Assembly (NCBI GenBank): GCA_036403515.1 | Contig: DASWQV010000023.1 | Coordinates: 1 to 36,124 of the forward strand | Direction: 5' to 3' | DNA: 36,124 nucleotides | DNA from: VRUE01 sp036403515 | GTDB lineage: Bacteria > Actinomycetota > Thermoleophilia > Solirubrobacterales > 70-9 | The notes under the pieces: model-generated | Database searches by the model: none | What the model was told of the DNA's origin: nothing | The model's input: the letters and a program-made list of their open reading frames with translations, nothing else | Translations under genes and position numbers: made by a program | Part shown: one piece after another, positions 10,630 to 16,611 of the stretch | Layout: the number at the start of each line of letters is the position of its first letter | How positions within the stretch are numbered: position 1 is the stretch's first letter

Positions 10630-11019
10630 GTGATCCAGGACCCTGTTCGGGAGTTCATTCGGGCCTTCAACGAGCGGGACTTGGATCGGTTCGTTGAGGT
10701 GCTCGATCCGGAGGTTGAGCTTCATTCGATGAAGGGGCTTCGCAGGGGGCGGGATGCGGCGCGAGTGTGGGCGAGTCGGGTGCCGGGGGGTGTGCAGCAG
10801 ACGATTGAGCTGGAGGAGCTCTACGAGGACGGGACGGAGTCCGGTGGGGGGCGTGCTGTGGCGCTGATCCGACGGGTCTGGCGTTGGGACGAGGACGGCT
10901 CGGCCGCGGGCGTGGACGAGATGGCCTGGATCTTCGAGCTCCATGATCATCGGATTCGAAGCTGGCGCCCGTTCGACGATCGGGCCGCGGCGCTCGATGC
11001 GGGCGGCTTTCGCCGCTGA
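10630..11019 (+). CDS. SnoaL/NTF2-like fold protein of unknown substrate
   Basis: A small alpha+beta protein of 129 residues. The start VIQDPVREFIRAFNERDLDR followed by EVLDPEVELHSM and GLRRGRDAARVWA is the pattern of SnoaL-like polyketide-cyclase/NTF2 proteins: two helices, then a curved sheet. DEMAWIFELHDHRIRSWRPF gives the last strands. I prefer GTG 10630, preceded by AGGGG, because ATG 10564 lies within the inverted repeat and would add an unconserved Pro-rich leader. Such proteins can be isomerases, hydrolases or mere binding folds, and nothing here fixes a reaction. It lies between secA and prfB, so it may be read through from secA if the repeat does not terminate. Confidence 0.7.
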   Translation: MIQDPVREFIRAFNERDLDRFVEVLDPEVELHSMKGLRRGRDAARVWASRVPGGVQQTIELEELYEDGTESGGGRAVALIRRVWRWDEDGSAAGVDEMAWIFELHDHRIRSWRPFDDRAAALDAGGFRR

Positions 11020-11079
11020 CTCTGAGCGGCTGCGACTTCTCCATCCGGCAGGAGCGGAATTTGATGCGGTTCGGCGGTA

Positions 11080-11085
11080 TAGCCT
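11080..11085 (+). promoter_or_regulatory. -10-like hexamer TAGCCT of a probable leaderless prfB promoter
   Basis: TAGCCT is followed by exactly 6 bases (GTCGGT) and ATG 11092. It overlaps a second candidate, TATAGC. No Shine-Dalgarno sequence is present near the ATG and no properly spaced -35 was found. Confidence 0.5.
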
Positions 11086-11091
11086 GTCGGT

Positions 11092-12211
11092 ATGGCCGAC
11101 GCCGCGTCCACTGAATCGATCGCGCCTCGCCTCGCCTCTGTCCGCGAGCAGCTGTCCCTGCTCTCGGACTACCTTTGACCCGGCTGCGCTGGAAGCCGAG
11201 GCCGAGCGGCTCGAGGGGGAGATGCAGCGGCCCGGCTTCTGGGACGACCAGGCGACGGCTGCGCGGATCTCGGCCGCGCACGCTCGCGCGCAGCGCCGCC
11301 TGAAGACCTTCCGCGGGCTCGAATCCGATGTGGACGACCTCGGTGACCTGGCCGAGATGGCGGCCGAAGACGAGGAGATGGCGGCTGAGCTGACCGCGCA
11401 GCTCGCCTCGGTCGAGCGGCGCCTCGCCGGCCTCGAAGAGGCCAGGCTGTTCAGCGGCGAGTACGACGCCGGCGATGCCGTCGTCACCGTCCACGCCGGC
11501 GCCGGCGGCACCGACTCGCAGGACTGGGCCGAGATGCTGCTGCGGATGTACCTGCGCTGGGCCGAACGGCGCGGCTTCGAGGTGGAGATGAAGGAGGCCT
11601 CGCCGGGGGAGGAGGCGGGCCTCAAGTCCGCCACCTTCATCGCCCGCGGGGAGAATGCCTACGGCCTCTTCGCGGCCGAGCGCGGAGTCCACCGGCTGGT
11701 CCGGATCTCCCCCTTCGACTCCTCGGCCCGTCGCCACACCAGCTTCGCCCAGCTCGACGTCGGCCCGCTGGTCGACGAGGGGGTGGAGGTCGAGATCGAC
11801 GAGTCCGACCTGCGCATCGACACCTATCGCGCCTCCGGCGCCGGTGGCCAGCACGTCAACAAGACCGATTCGGCGGTGCGGATCACCCACATCCCAACCG
11901 GCGTCGTCGTGCAGTGCCAAAACGAGCGCTCGCAGACCCAGAACAAGGCGGTGGCGATGCAGTTCCTGCGCTCGAAGCTGATCGAGCTGGAGGAGCGCAA
12001 ACGGGCCGAGGAGATGGCGAAGGTGCGGGGTGAGGTCAAGGACGTCGCCTGGGGCTCGCAAATTCGCAGCTACTTCCTGCATCCCGACCAGCGGGTCAAG
12101 GACCACCGCACCGGCCATGAGGCAGGCGACGCCCAGCGAGTCCTCGACGGCGATCTGGACGACTTCATCCGCGACTACCTGAACAAAACGGCCGCTTCGT
12201 CGGCGAACTAG
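11092..12211 (+). CDS. prfB: Peptide chain release factor 2, with programmed +1 frameshift
   Basis: RF2 terminates translation at UGA and UAA. The gene is in two frames. Frame A runs from ATG 11092 (MADAASTESIAPRLA...) for 28 codons to LLSDYL and an in-frame TGA at 11176-11178. Reading on in +1 from GAC at 11177 gives DPAALEAEAERLEGEMQRPG and the rest of RF2. The joined product is about 372 residues, normal for RF2. The stop-codon recognition tripeptide SPF is at 206-208 (RISPFDSSARRHTSF) and the hydrolysis motif GGQ at 251-253 (SGAGGQHVNKTDSAVRITH). An open frame upstream (from 10943) is not the natural start, since it reads antisense-like sequence of the SnoaL gene. Expression should be self-limiting through the frameshift. 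Confidence 0.95.
11173..11179 (+). promoter_or_regulatory. RF2 programmed +1 frameshift site CTT-TGA-C
   Basis: The heptamer CTTTGAC, preceded by TAC, matches the slippery core of bacterial prfB (UAY CUU UGA C). The strong upstream Shine-Dalgarno-like stimulator known from E. coli (AGGGGG) is not visible; only a weak GGA lies a few bases upstream. Confidence 0.92.
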
Positions 12212-12228
12212 CCGGCAGGATTTTGCTC

Positions 12229-12271
12229 GCGGTCGTATTTCTTTCCGCTATGCGGAAAGAAATACGACCGC
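12229..12271. terminator. 43-base near-perfect palindrome behind prfB
   Basis: Perfect 20-base arms at 12229-12248 and 12252-12271 with a three-base loop (TAT). It begins 18 bases after the prfB stop. It is strong enough to act as a factor-independent terminator, although no T-run follows. Its interior is A/T-rich compared with the surroundings. An operator role for the next gene is possible because its end lies about 20 bases before the TAGGGT hexamer. Confidence 0.65.
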
Positions 12272-12291
12272 ACGGCGCCTGGGGCCGGCGC

Positions 12292-12297
12292 TAGGGT
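12292..12297 (+). promoter_or_regulatory. -10-like hexamer TAGGGT of a probable leaderless promoter
   Basis: TAGGGT, then 6 bases (CGACGT), then ATG 12304. There is no Shine-Dalgarno sequence. The same hexamer and spacing precede nadC. Confidence 0.5.
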
Positions 12298-12303
12298 CGA
12301 CGT

Positions 12304-12942
12304 ATGACGTCTTTGGTCCATTCGGAACGGCCTGCCGCTGGCGAGGCGGAGGGACTCCTGGTGCTTCACCATGGGCGGGGAAGCGACGAGCAGGACCTGC
12401 TGGCACTCGCCGACATGCTCGATCCGGCCGGCCGTTTGCGGGTGATCACACCGCGAGCGCCACTGGTGCTCGAAGGCTCACCGGGCTATCACTGGTACCT
12501 GGTTCCCCGGGTGGGATACCCAGATCGCGACACGTTCGAGGCTGCCCGCGCGGCCCTGGCGGAGCTGCACGATGGCCTCTGGGAGGAGACCGGCATCGAG
12601 CCGGCCCGCACCGTCCTCGGGGGCTTTTCGATGGGCACGGTGATGAGCTACGCGATGGCGCTGAGCGGGGATCGGCCTCCTGTTGCCGGCATCCTCGCCT
12701 TTAGCGGCTTCCTCCCAACCGTTGAGGATTGGGAGCCGAGGCTCGACGATCGCCGGGGCACGAGGGCCTTCATCGCCCACGGCCATCGTGACCCGATCAT
12801 TGAGGTCGCTTTCGCGCATCGTGCCCGGCAGCTGCTCGAGCAGGGCGGCCTGGATGTCGACTACCACGAGTCCGAGATCGGCCACCAGATCGATCCAGCC
12901 CACCTCTCCGCGGCGAGCAACTGGTTGGCGGGTTCGCTTTAG
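12304..12942 (+). CDS. Carboxylesterase/phospholipase-type alpha/beta hydrolase
   Basis: A 212-residue serine hydrolase of the Abhydrolase_2 (YpfH/carboxylesterase) type. The oxyanion-hole strand is LLVLHHGRGSDEQDLLALADML. The nucleophile elbow is GGFSMG with Ser109; AHGHRDPI supplies Asp163; and SEIGHQI supplies His194. All three are spaced as in the family. There is no signal peptide, so it acts in the cytosol. Substrates could be short acyl esters or lysophospholipids; the sequence does not decide. It has its own hexamer upstream and ends 4 bases before the convergent acidic-protein gene. Confidence 0.88.
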   Translation: MTSLVHSERPAAGEAEGLLVLHHGRGSDEQDLLALADMLDPAGRLRVITPRAPLVLEGSPGYHWYLVPRVGYPDRDTFEAARAALAELHDGLWEETGIEPARTVLGGFSMGTVMSYAMALSGDRPPVAGILAFSGFLPTVEDWEPRLDDRRGTRAFIAHGHRDPIIEVAFAHRARQLLEQGGLDVDYHESEIGHQIDPAHLSAASNWLAGSL

Positions 12943-12946
12943 CGTT

Positions 12947-13594
12947 TTAGGGGGGCCGCGACCAGCTCGCGTGACCCCCGCCACCGTGCTTCGCGCTCAG
13001 GCGTTGGGTCGCGTACTTCGCGCAGGAGGACGGTGCAGCGGGGATGCCCAGCTCGACGATGAAAGCGCGCGCCGCGAGCACCTTGCTCATCGCGTGGTCG
13101 CTGAGGTGGGCATCCTTGCGAAGCGTTCCATGGCGGGCAAGGTGGTGCTTCGCCTGGCCGAGCTGGAGCGACCCCTTGCTGCCCTTCAGCCAGTAGTCGA
13201 CCGTCACGTCGGTTGGCGTGTAGGAGGTGTAGTGGATCGTCAGCCGGACCATCCCGTGGCTGGCAGAGGCGTCGACGCGGGCATCGGCGGTGTGAAGCAG
13301 GCATTCCGGAGGCAGGAGCAGAGAACCGACGCTGCCGAGTTCCTCGTCTTCCCCTTCATCTTCGGATTCTTCTTCCTCGCCTTCGTCGCCTTCCCATTCC
13401 CCTTCGTCTTCTTCTTCGTCTTCAACGGCGATTGCGCTGGTGGCTTGGAGGGGAGCGGGGAGGGCAACCGCCTCAGCCTGTCGCACGAAGATCACCGCGG
13501 CCAACGAGAGGATGGCGAGCAGGGACCAGCCGGCGGTAGCGAGGCGAGTGAGTGGCGGTGAGGGCAGCGAGGATCGGTTGTCGCCGTGGTTCAT
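12947..13594 (-). CDS. Membrane-anchored or secreted acidic protein with C-terminal beta domain, function unknown
   Basis: The 215-residue product starts MNHGDNRSSLPSPPLTRLA and has one hydrophobic segment (about 18-37: TAGWSLLAILSLAAVIFV). An almost purely Glu/Asp/Gly stretch follows (about 55-88). The C-terminal part (about 95-185) alternates hydrophobic strands (DASASHGMVRLTIHY, DVTVDYWLKGSKGSLQLG, AFIVELGIP) and contains two cysteines, in PPECLLH and PSSCAKY, that could bridge. I recall similar architectures among uncharacterised Thermoleophilia proteins but no function. Codon use favours the minus strand: the overlapping plus-strand frame would be a Phe-rich implausible protein. It is divergent from the 13677 hydrolase and shares an 82-base promoter region with it. 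Confidence 0.72.
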   Translation of the reverse strand: MNHGDNRSSLPSPPLTRLATAGWSLLAILSLAAVIFVRQAEAVALPAPLQATSAIAVEDEEEDEGEWEGDEGEEEESEDEGEDEELGSVGSLLLPPECLLHTADARVDASASHGMVRLTIHYTSYTPTDVTVDYWLKGSKGSLQLGQAKHHLARHGTLRKDAHLSDHAMSKVLAARAFIVELGIPAAPSSCAKYATQRLSAKHGGGGHASWSRPP

Positions 13595-13603
13595 CCACCC
13601 AAG

Positions 13604-13623
13604 GATCGGCGCTGATTCCGATC
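13604..13623. promoter_or_regulatory. Operator-like dyad between divergent genes
   Basis: GATCGG, 8 bases, CCGATC: a symmetrical 20-base site in the middle of the 82-base gap between the acidic-protein gene (-) and the hydrolase gene (+). Size and position suit a dimeric repressor. No regulator gene is adjacent. Confidence 0.3.
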
Positions 13624-13663
13624 GACTTGAGCTGAGAACGACGACGTGTGCGTTTCTCGCCTG

Positions 13664-13669
13664 TAGATT
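13664..13669 (+). promoter_or_regulatory. -10-like hexamer TAGATT of a probable leaderless promoter
   Basis: TAGATT is followed by 7 bases and ATG 13677. It fits TANNNT; no Shine-Dalgarno sequence is seen. Confidence 0.45.
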
Positions 13670-13676
13670 GCTGAAG

Positions 13677-14567
13677 ATGTCCGTACCGCCTCCAGAGATC
13701 GACGGCGTGACGCATCGCTACGTGGACGTCAATGGCACGCGGCTGCACGTCGCCGAAGCGGGCGAGGGCCCGGCCGTCCTGATGCTGCACGGCTGGCCGC
13801 AGCATTGGTGGATTTGGCGCAAGGTCATTCCGGCGCTCAGCGAGGAACGGCGGCTGATCTGCCCCGACCTTCGCGGCTTCGGTTGGAGCGACGCGCCCGA
13901 GGGCAGCTACGAGATCCAGGGCCTCGCCGACGACATCATCGCCCTCCTCGACGAGCTGGGCCTGGAGCAGGTCGACCTGGTCGGCCACGACTGGGGTGGC
14001 TACGCCGGTTTCCTGCTCTGCCTCAAGGCGCCGGAGCGCTTCCGGCACTACCTCGCCCTGGGCATCGTCCATCCCTGGTTCGAGCCGCCGAATCCATCGC
14101 CGCGGGCATTGCAACGGACCGCCTACCAGTTCGTTCTTGCCAGCCCGGGCTTGGGCGCGGGTGTCCTGCGCTTCCTTCCTGGCTTCGTCAGGCTCGCACT
14201 CAAGCGCGGCGCCCATCCGGACATGCGCTGGAGCGAGGAGGAGCTCGATTGCTTCGCGAAGAGCTTTCAGTCAGCTGATCACGCCTCCGCCTCATCGCAC
14301 GTGTACCGCAGCTTTCTGACCAAGGAGCTGCCGCGGCTGCGGAAGGGCCATTACCGGTCGCAGCGGCTCAGCGTGCCGACTCGCATTCTCGCCGGCGAGG
14401 CCGATCCGGTGATCCGGGAGGACATCCTCGCCGGTTACGAGCCCTATGCCGACGATATGAGCGTCGAGATAGTCGAGCGCTGCGGTCACTTCGTCGCCGA
14501 GGAGCGGCCTGACGTCGTGATCGAGCGGGCGCGGGAGCTGTTCGGTCCCGCCGCCGGCGCCCGCTAG
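13677..14567 (+). CDS. Alpha/beta hydrolase, epoxide hydrolase/haloalkane dehalogenase-like
   Basis: The 296-residue product has HGWP at 38-41, which holds the oxyanion backbone in epoxide hydrolases. The nucleophile elbow GHDWGG has Asp105 instead of Ser, as in epoxide hydrolases and dehalogenases, not esterases. AGEADPVI gives the acid Asp243 and CGHFVAEERP the base His271. The cap region (about 135-220) includes PSPRALQRTAYQF and HASASSHVYRSF, with Tyr residues that could donate to an epoxide ring. A longer frame back to 13440 crosses the promoter and is rejected. The stop codon overlaps the stop of the convergent ogt gene. Substrate unknown. Confidence 0.87.
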   Translation: MSVPPPEIDGVTHRYVDVNGTRLHVAEAGEGPAVLMLHGWPQHWWIWRKVIPALSEERRLICPDLRGFGWSDAPEGSYEIQGLADDIIALLDELGLEQVDLVGHDWGGYAGFLLCLKAPERFRHYLALGIVHPWFEPPNPSPRALQRTAYQFVLASPGLGAGVLRFLPGFVRLALKRGAHPDMRWSEEELDCFAKSFQSADHASASSHVYRSFLTKELPRLRKGHYRSQRLSVPTRILAGEADPVIREDILAGYEPYADDMSVEIVERCGHFVAEERPDVVIERARELFGPAAGAR

Positions 14568-15115
14568 AGGACTCCCTCCAGCTTCAGCAGTGCTTCCTTC
14601 ATCGGCAGGCCGCCGCCGTAGCCACCGAGCGTTCCGCCGCTGCGCAGCACGCGGTGGCAGGGGACGACGATCGGGAGCGGGTTCGAACCGCAGGCCGTGC
14701 CCGCCGCGCGCACCGCACGCTCGTTCCCCGCGCCGCGGGCGATCTCGGTGTAGCTGCGGGTCTTGCCGTAGGGGATGCGATCGATCTCGCGCAGTGCCCG
14801 GCGGCGGAAGTCGCGGCTCAGCTGCCAGTCGAGCGGCAGCGCGAACTCGGTCAGCTTGCCCTCGAAGTAGAGGTCGAGCTCGCGGCGCGTCTCCTCGAGA
14901 CGGGCCGGGGCCTCCAACACGCGGGGGGAGACTCGCACGGCAAGGTCCTCAAGCGTCCTCTGCGGGTCATGGCCAGGCAGGCCGAGCTTGACCAGCCCGC
15001 GCGGCGTGGCGGCGAGCAGCAACGGCCCGAAGGGAGAGTCGGACATCGTGTAGGCGACGTCGAGCAGGCCCTCGTCGTTGGCGCGCTTTGGGAGACGTTC
15101 GAGCGATGCCTTCAT
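14564..15115 (-). CDS. ogt: Methylated-DNA--protein-cysteine methyltransferase (Ogt type)
   Basis: This repairs O6-alkylguanine by a one-way transfer to its own cysteine. The 183-residue product has the acceptor Cys153 in IVVPCHRVLRSGG. Other family marks are IPYGKTRSYTEIARGAG, RAAGTACGSNPLPI (DNA-binding helix-turn-helix and Asn hinge) and the N-terminal strand MSDSPFGPLLLAATPRGL. There is no Ada-type N-terminal methylphosphotriester domain. ATG 15115 overlaps the sigma-factor stop (ATGA), so the two are translationally coupled. A longer frame to 15403 only mirrors the sigma gene. The stop lies in a CTAG shared with the convergent hydrolase. Confidence 0.93.
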   Translation of the reverse strand: MKASLERLPKRANDEGLLDVAYTMSDSPFGPLLLAATPRGLVKLGLPGHDPQRTLEDLAVRVSPRVLEAPARLEETRRELDLYFEGKLTEFALPLDWQLSRDFRRRALREIDRIPYGKTRSYTEIARGAGNERAVRAAGTACGSNPLPIVVPCHRVLRSGGTLGGYGGGLPMKEALLKLEGVL

Positions 15116-15573
15116 GCCAGGTCCCTCCTCAGTCGCTTGATTCCCTCGTGGAGGCTGCGCCGGGCCGCCTCCGGCGAGCAGCCGAGCGCAGCGGCGATCT
15201 CGGCGTGGGGCAGATCGCTGCCGTAGCGCAGGGCGACGGCAGCACGCTGCTTTGGCGGCAGCCCCCCGACCTTCTCCCAGATCCCATCGCTGGGCTCCGG
15301 ATCGCTGACCGCCACCTCCACCACGTCGGCGACCGGCACCGCTCGGCGACCCCTGGCGCGGTGATGGTCGATCGCCTTGCGATGGGCGATCGTCAGCAGC
15401 CAACCCCGCAGGTTGCTCGTGTCGCGCAGCTTCGGGTAGGCCCGCAGCGCCGCCAGGAAAGTCTCCTGGAAGCAGTCATCGGCGTCGGTTCGACCCACCG
15501 CGCCGCGCAGGACGCCCATTACTTCGGCGGCGTGCTCGTCGAGGAGTGTCTGGAAAGGCGGCAATTTGGTCAC
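15112..15573 (-). CDS. Sigma-70 family (ECF-type) RNA polymerase sigma factor
   Basis: A compact 153-residue sigma factor with only regions 2 and 4. Region 2 is DADDCFQETFLAALRAYPKL followed by NLRGWLLTIAHRKAIDHHR, which melts the -10 element. Region 4 is LPPKQRAAVALRYGSDLPHA, then EIAAALGCSPEAARRSLHEG, the helix-turn-helix for the -35. No anti-sigma factor gene is adjacent; the partner gene is ogt, joined by ATGA. The start GTG 15573 is preceded by TTTAAT and 6 bases, so the mRNA may be leaderless. The pair suggests control of alkylation repair, an inference from context only. Confidence 0.92.
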   Translation of the reverse strand: MTKLPPFQTLLDEHAAEVMGVLRGAVGRTDADDCFQETFLAALRAYPKLRDTSNLRGWLLTIAHRKAIDHHRARGRRAVPVADVVEVAVSDPEPSDGIWEKVGGLPPKQRAAVALRYGSDLPHAEIAAALGCSPEAARRSLHEGIKRLRRDLA

Positions 15574-15579
15574 TCGTGG

Positions 15580-15585
15580 ATTAAA
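15580..15585 (-). promoter_or_regulatory. -10-like hexamer TTTAAT upstream of the sigma factor gene
   Basis: On the minus strand TTTAAT (5 of 6 to TATAAT) is followed by 6 bases and GTG 15573. No Shine-Dalgarno sequence is seen. It is the most A/T-rich hexamer in this gap. Confidence 0.45.
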
Positions 15586-15604
15586 CGCTGTGACGAGGGC
15601 GGAT

Positions 15605-15709
15605 GTGAGAGACGGGTGCCCCTCCCCGGGAGACCGTTGCGCAGCAGATCGCCTTGGCGGTTCGAGGCCGGGTCGCCAAGCCTCCCGGGGAGGGGCACCC
15701 GTCTCTCAC
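15605..15709. repeat. Long inverted repeat between divergent sigma factor and nadC
   Basis: Perfect 27-base arms at 15605-15631 and 15683-15709 enclose 51 bases. An inner 7-base stem, CTTGGCG at 15653-15659 with CGCCAAG at 15674-15680, sits next to the right arm, leaving a 21-base bulge on the left. Both neighbouring genes start here, so neither is terminated by it. Confidence 0.85.
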
Positions 15710-15732
15710 CCGGCCGGGTCAGGCTCTTGATC

Positions 15733-15738
15733 TAGGGT
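15733..15738 (+). promoter_or_regulatory. -10-like hexamer TAGGGT of a probable leaderless nadC promoter
   Basis: TAGGGT, 6 bases (GCGCGA), then ATG 15745. The same hexamer and spacing precede the 12304 gene. No Shine-Dalgarno sequence precedes the ATG. Confidence 0.5.
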
Positions 15739-15744
15739 GCGCGA

Positions 15745-16590
15745 ATGGCCGATCTTCGGGAGCTGGTGGCGGAAGCGCTTGCCGAGGACGTTGGGGCCGG
15801 CGACGTTACCTCGGAAGCGACCGTGCCTCCGGAGAGTCGGGGACGGGCCCGGATCGTGCAGAAGGAGCCGGGCGTCGTCTTTGGGTTGGAGCTCGTTGGG
15901 GAGACGATGCGGCAGTGCGGGGTCGAGGACGTCGACAACCTCGTCGTCGAGGGGCAGTGGCGGGAGGGGGCGCCGGCCGACGTCGTCCTTGCCAACGGCA
16001 GCGCCGCGGGGCTGCTCGCGGCAGAGCGGACGGCGCTCAACTTCCTCGGCCACCTCTCCGGCGTGGCGACGCTGACCGCGCGCTTCGTCGAGGCGGTGGC
16101 CGGCACCGGGACCGCGATCCTCGATACGCGCAAGACGACGCCGGGGCTGCGTGAGCTGGAGAAGGCGGCCGTTCTCGCCGGTGGCGGGCGCAACCATCGC
16201 ATCGGCCTCTTCGACGCGATCCTGATCAAGGAGAACCACATCGCCCTTGCCGGCAGCCTGGCCAAGGCCGTTTACGGGGCCCGCAGCAAGTACCCGGACC
16301 TGGCGGTAGAGGTCGAGTGCCGCAACCTCGACGAGGTCGCCTACGCGCTTGGCACCGGCGCCGACATCCTCCTGCTCGACAACATGGACGCCAGCACCCT
16401 GCGTAAGGCGGTTGAGCTGCGCGACGAAAACTCCATCTCCGGGGGGACGCCATCACTCGAGGCCTCAGGCGGGGTGAATCTGGAGACGGTGCGCGGTATC
16501 GCCGAAACCGGCGTGGACTCGATCTCCGTCGGCGCCCTGACTCACTCAGCTCCGACGCTCGACTTCAGCATGCTGATCGAGGTGGCGTGA
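15745..16590 (+). CDS. nadC: Nicotinate-nucleotide (quinolinate) pyrophosphorylase, carboxylating
   Basis: NadC converts quinolinate and PRPP to nicotinate mononucleotide in NAD synthesis. The 281-residue product shows the N-terminal domain (EDVGAGDVTSEATVP), AERTALNFLGHLSGVATLT, and DTRKTTPGLRELEKAAV from Asp127, where the Arg and Lys contact substrate. NHRIGLFDAILIKENHI, VEVECRNLDE and LLLDNMD (phosphate/metal site) follow, then LEASGGVNLETVRGIAETGVDSISVG. All are typical. nadA, the preceding pathway enzyme, is 2 kb away on the other strand, separated by transketolase. nadB is not seen in the window. The gene ends 21 bases before the convergent transketolase stop. Confidence 0.95.
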   Translation: MADLRELVAEALAEDVGAGDVTSEATVPPESRGRARIVQKEPGVVFGLELVGETMRQCGVEDVDNLVVEGQWREGAPADVVLANGSAAGLLAAERTALNFLGHLSGVATLTARFVEAVAGTGTAILDTRKTTPGLRELEKAAVLAGGGRNHRIGLFDAILIKENHIALAGSLAKAVYGARSKYPDLAVEVECRNLDEVAYALGTGADILLLDNMDASTLRKAVELRDENSISGGTPSLEASGGVNLETVRGIAETGVDSISVGALTHSAPTLDFSMLIEVA

Positions 16591-16611
16591 GGGAGGCGCG
16601 CGGCGGCGGTG

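Noticed and set aside
10943..11176. In-frame upstream extension of the prfB main frame
   Set aside because: It would avoid the frameshift, but the added residues are not RF2-like, whereas frame A gives a typical N-terminus and a perfect CTTTGAC site.
12683..13561. 292-codon plus-strand frame over the acidic-protein gene
   Set aside because: Its middle is a Phe-rich run produced by reading Glu/Asp codons backwards; it overlaps the esterase and has no start signal.
14680..14702. GGTTCGAACC, a tRNA T-loop-like string
   Set aside because: It lies inside the ogt coding frame; no acceptor stem, anticodon arm or D arm of suitable spacing surrounds it.
15653..15680. Arm with loop GTTCGAGGCC, resembling a tRNA T-arm
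   Set aside because: It is the inner stem of the long inverted repeat; a cloverleaf cannot be folded around it.
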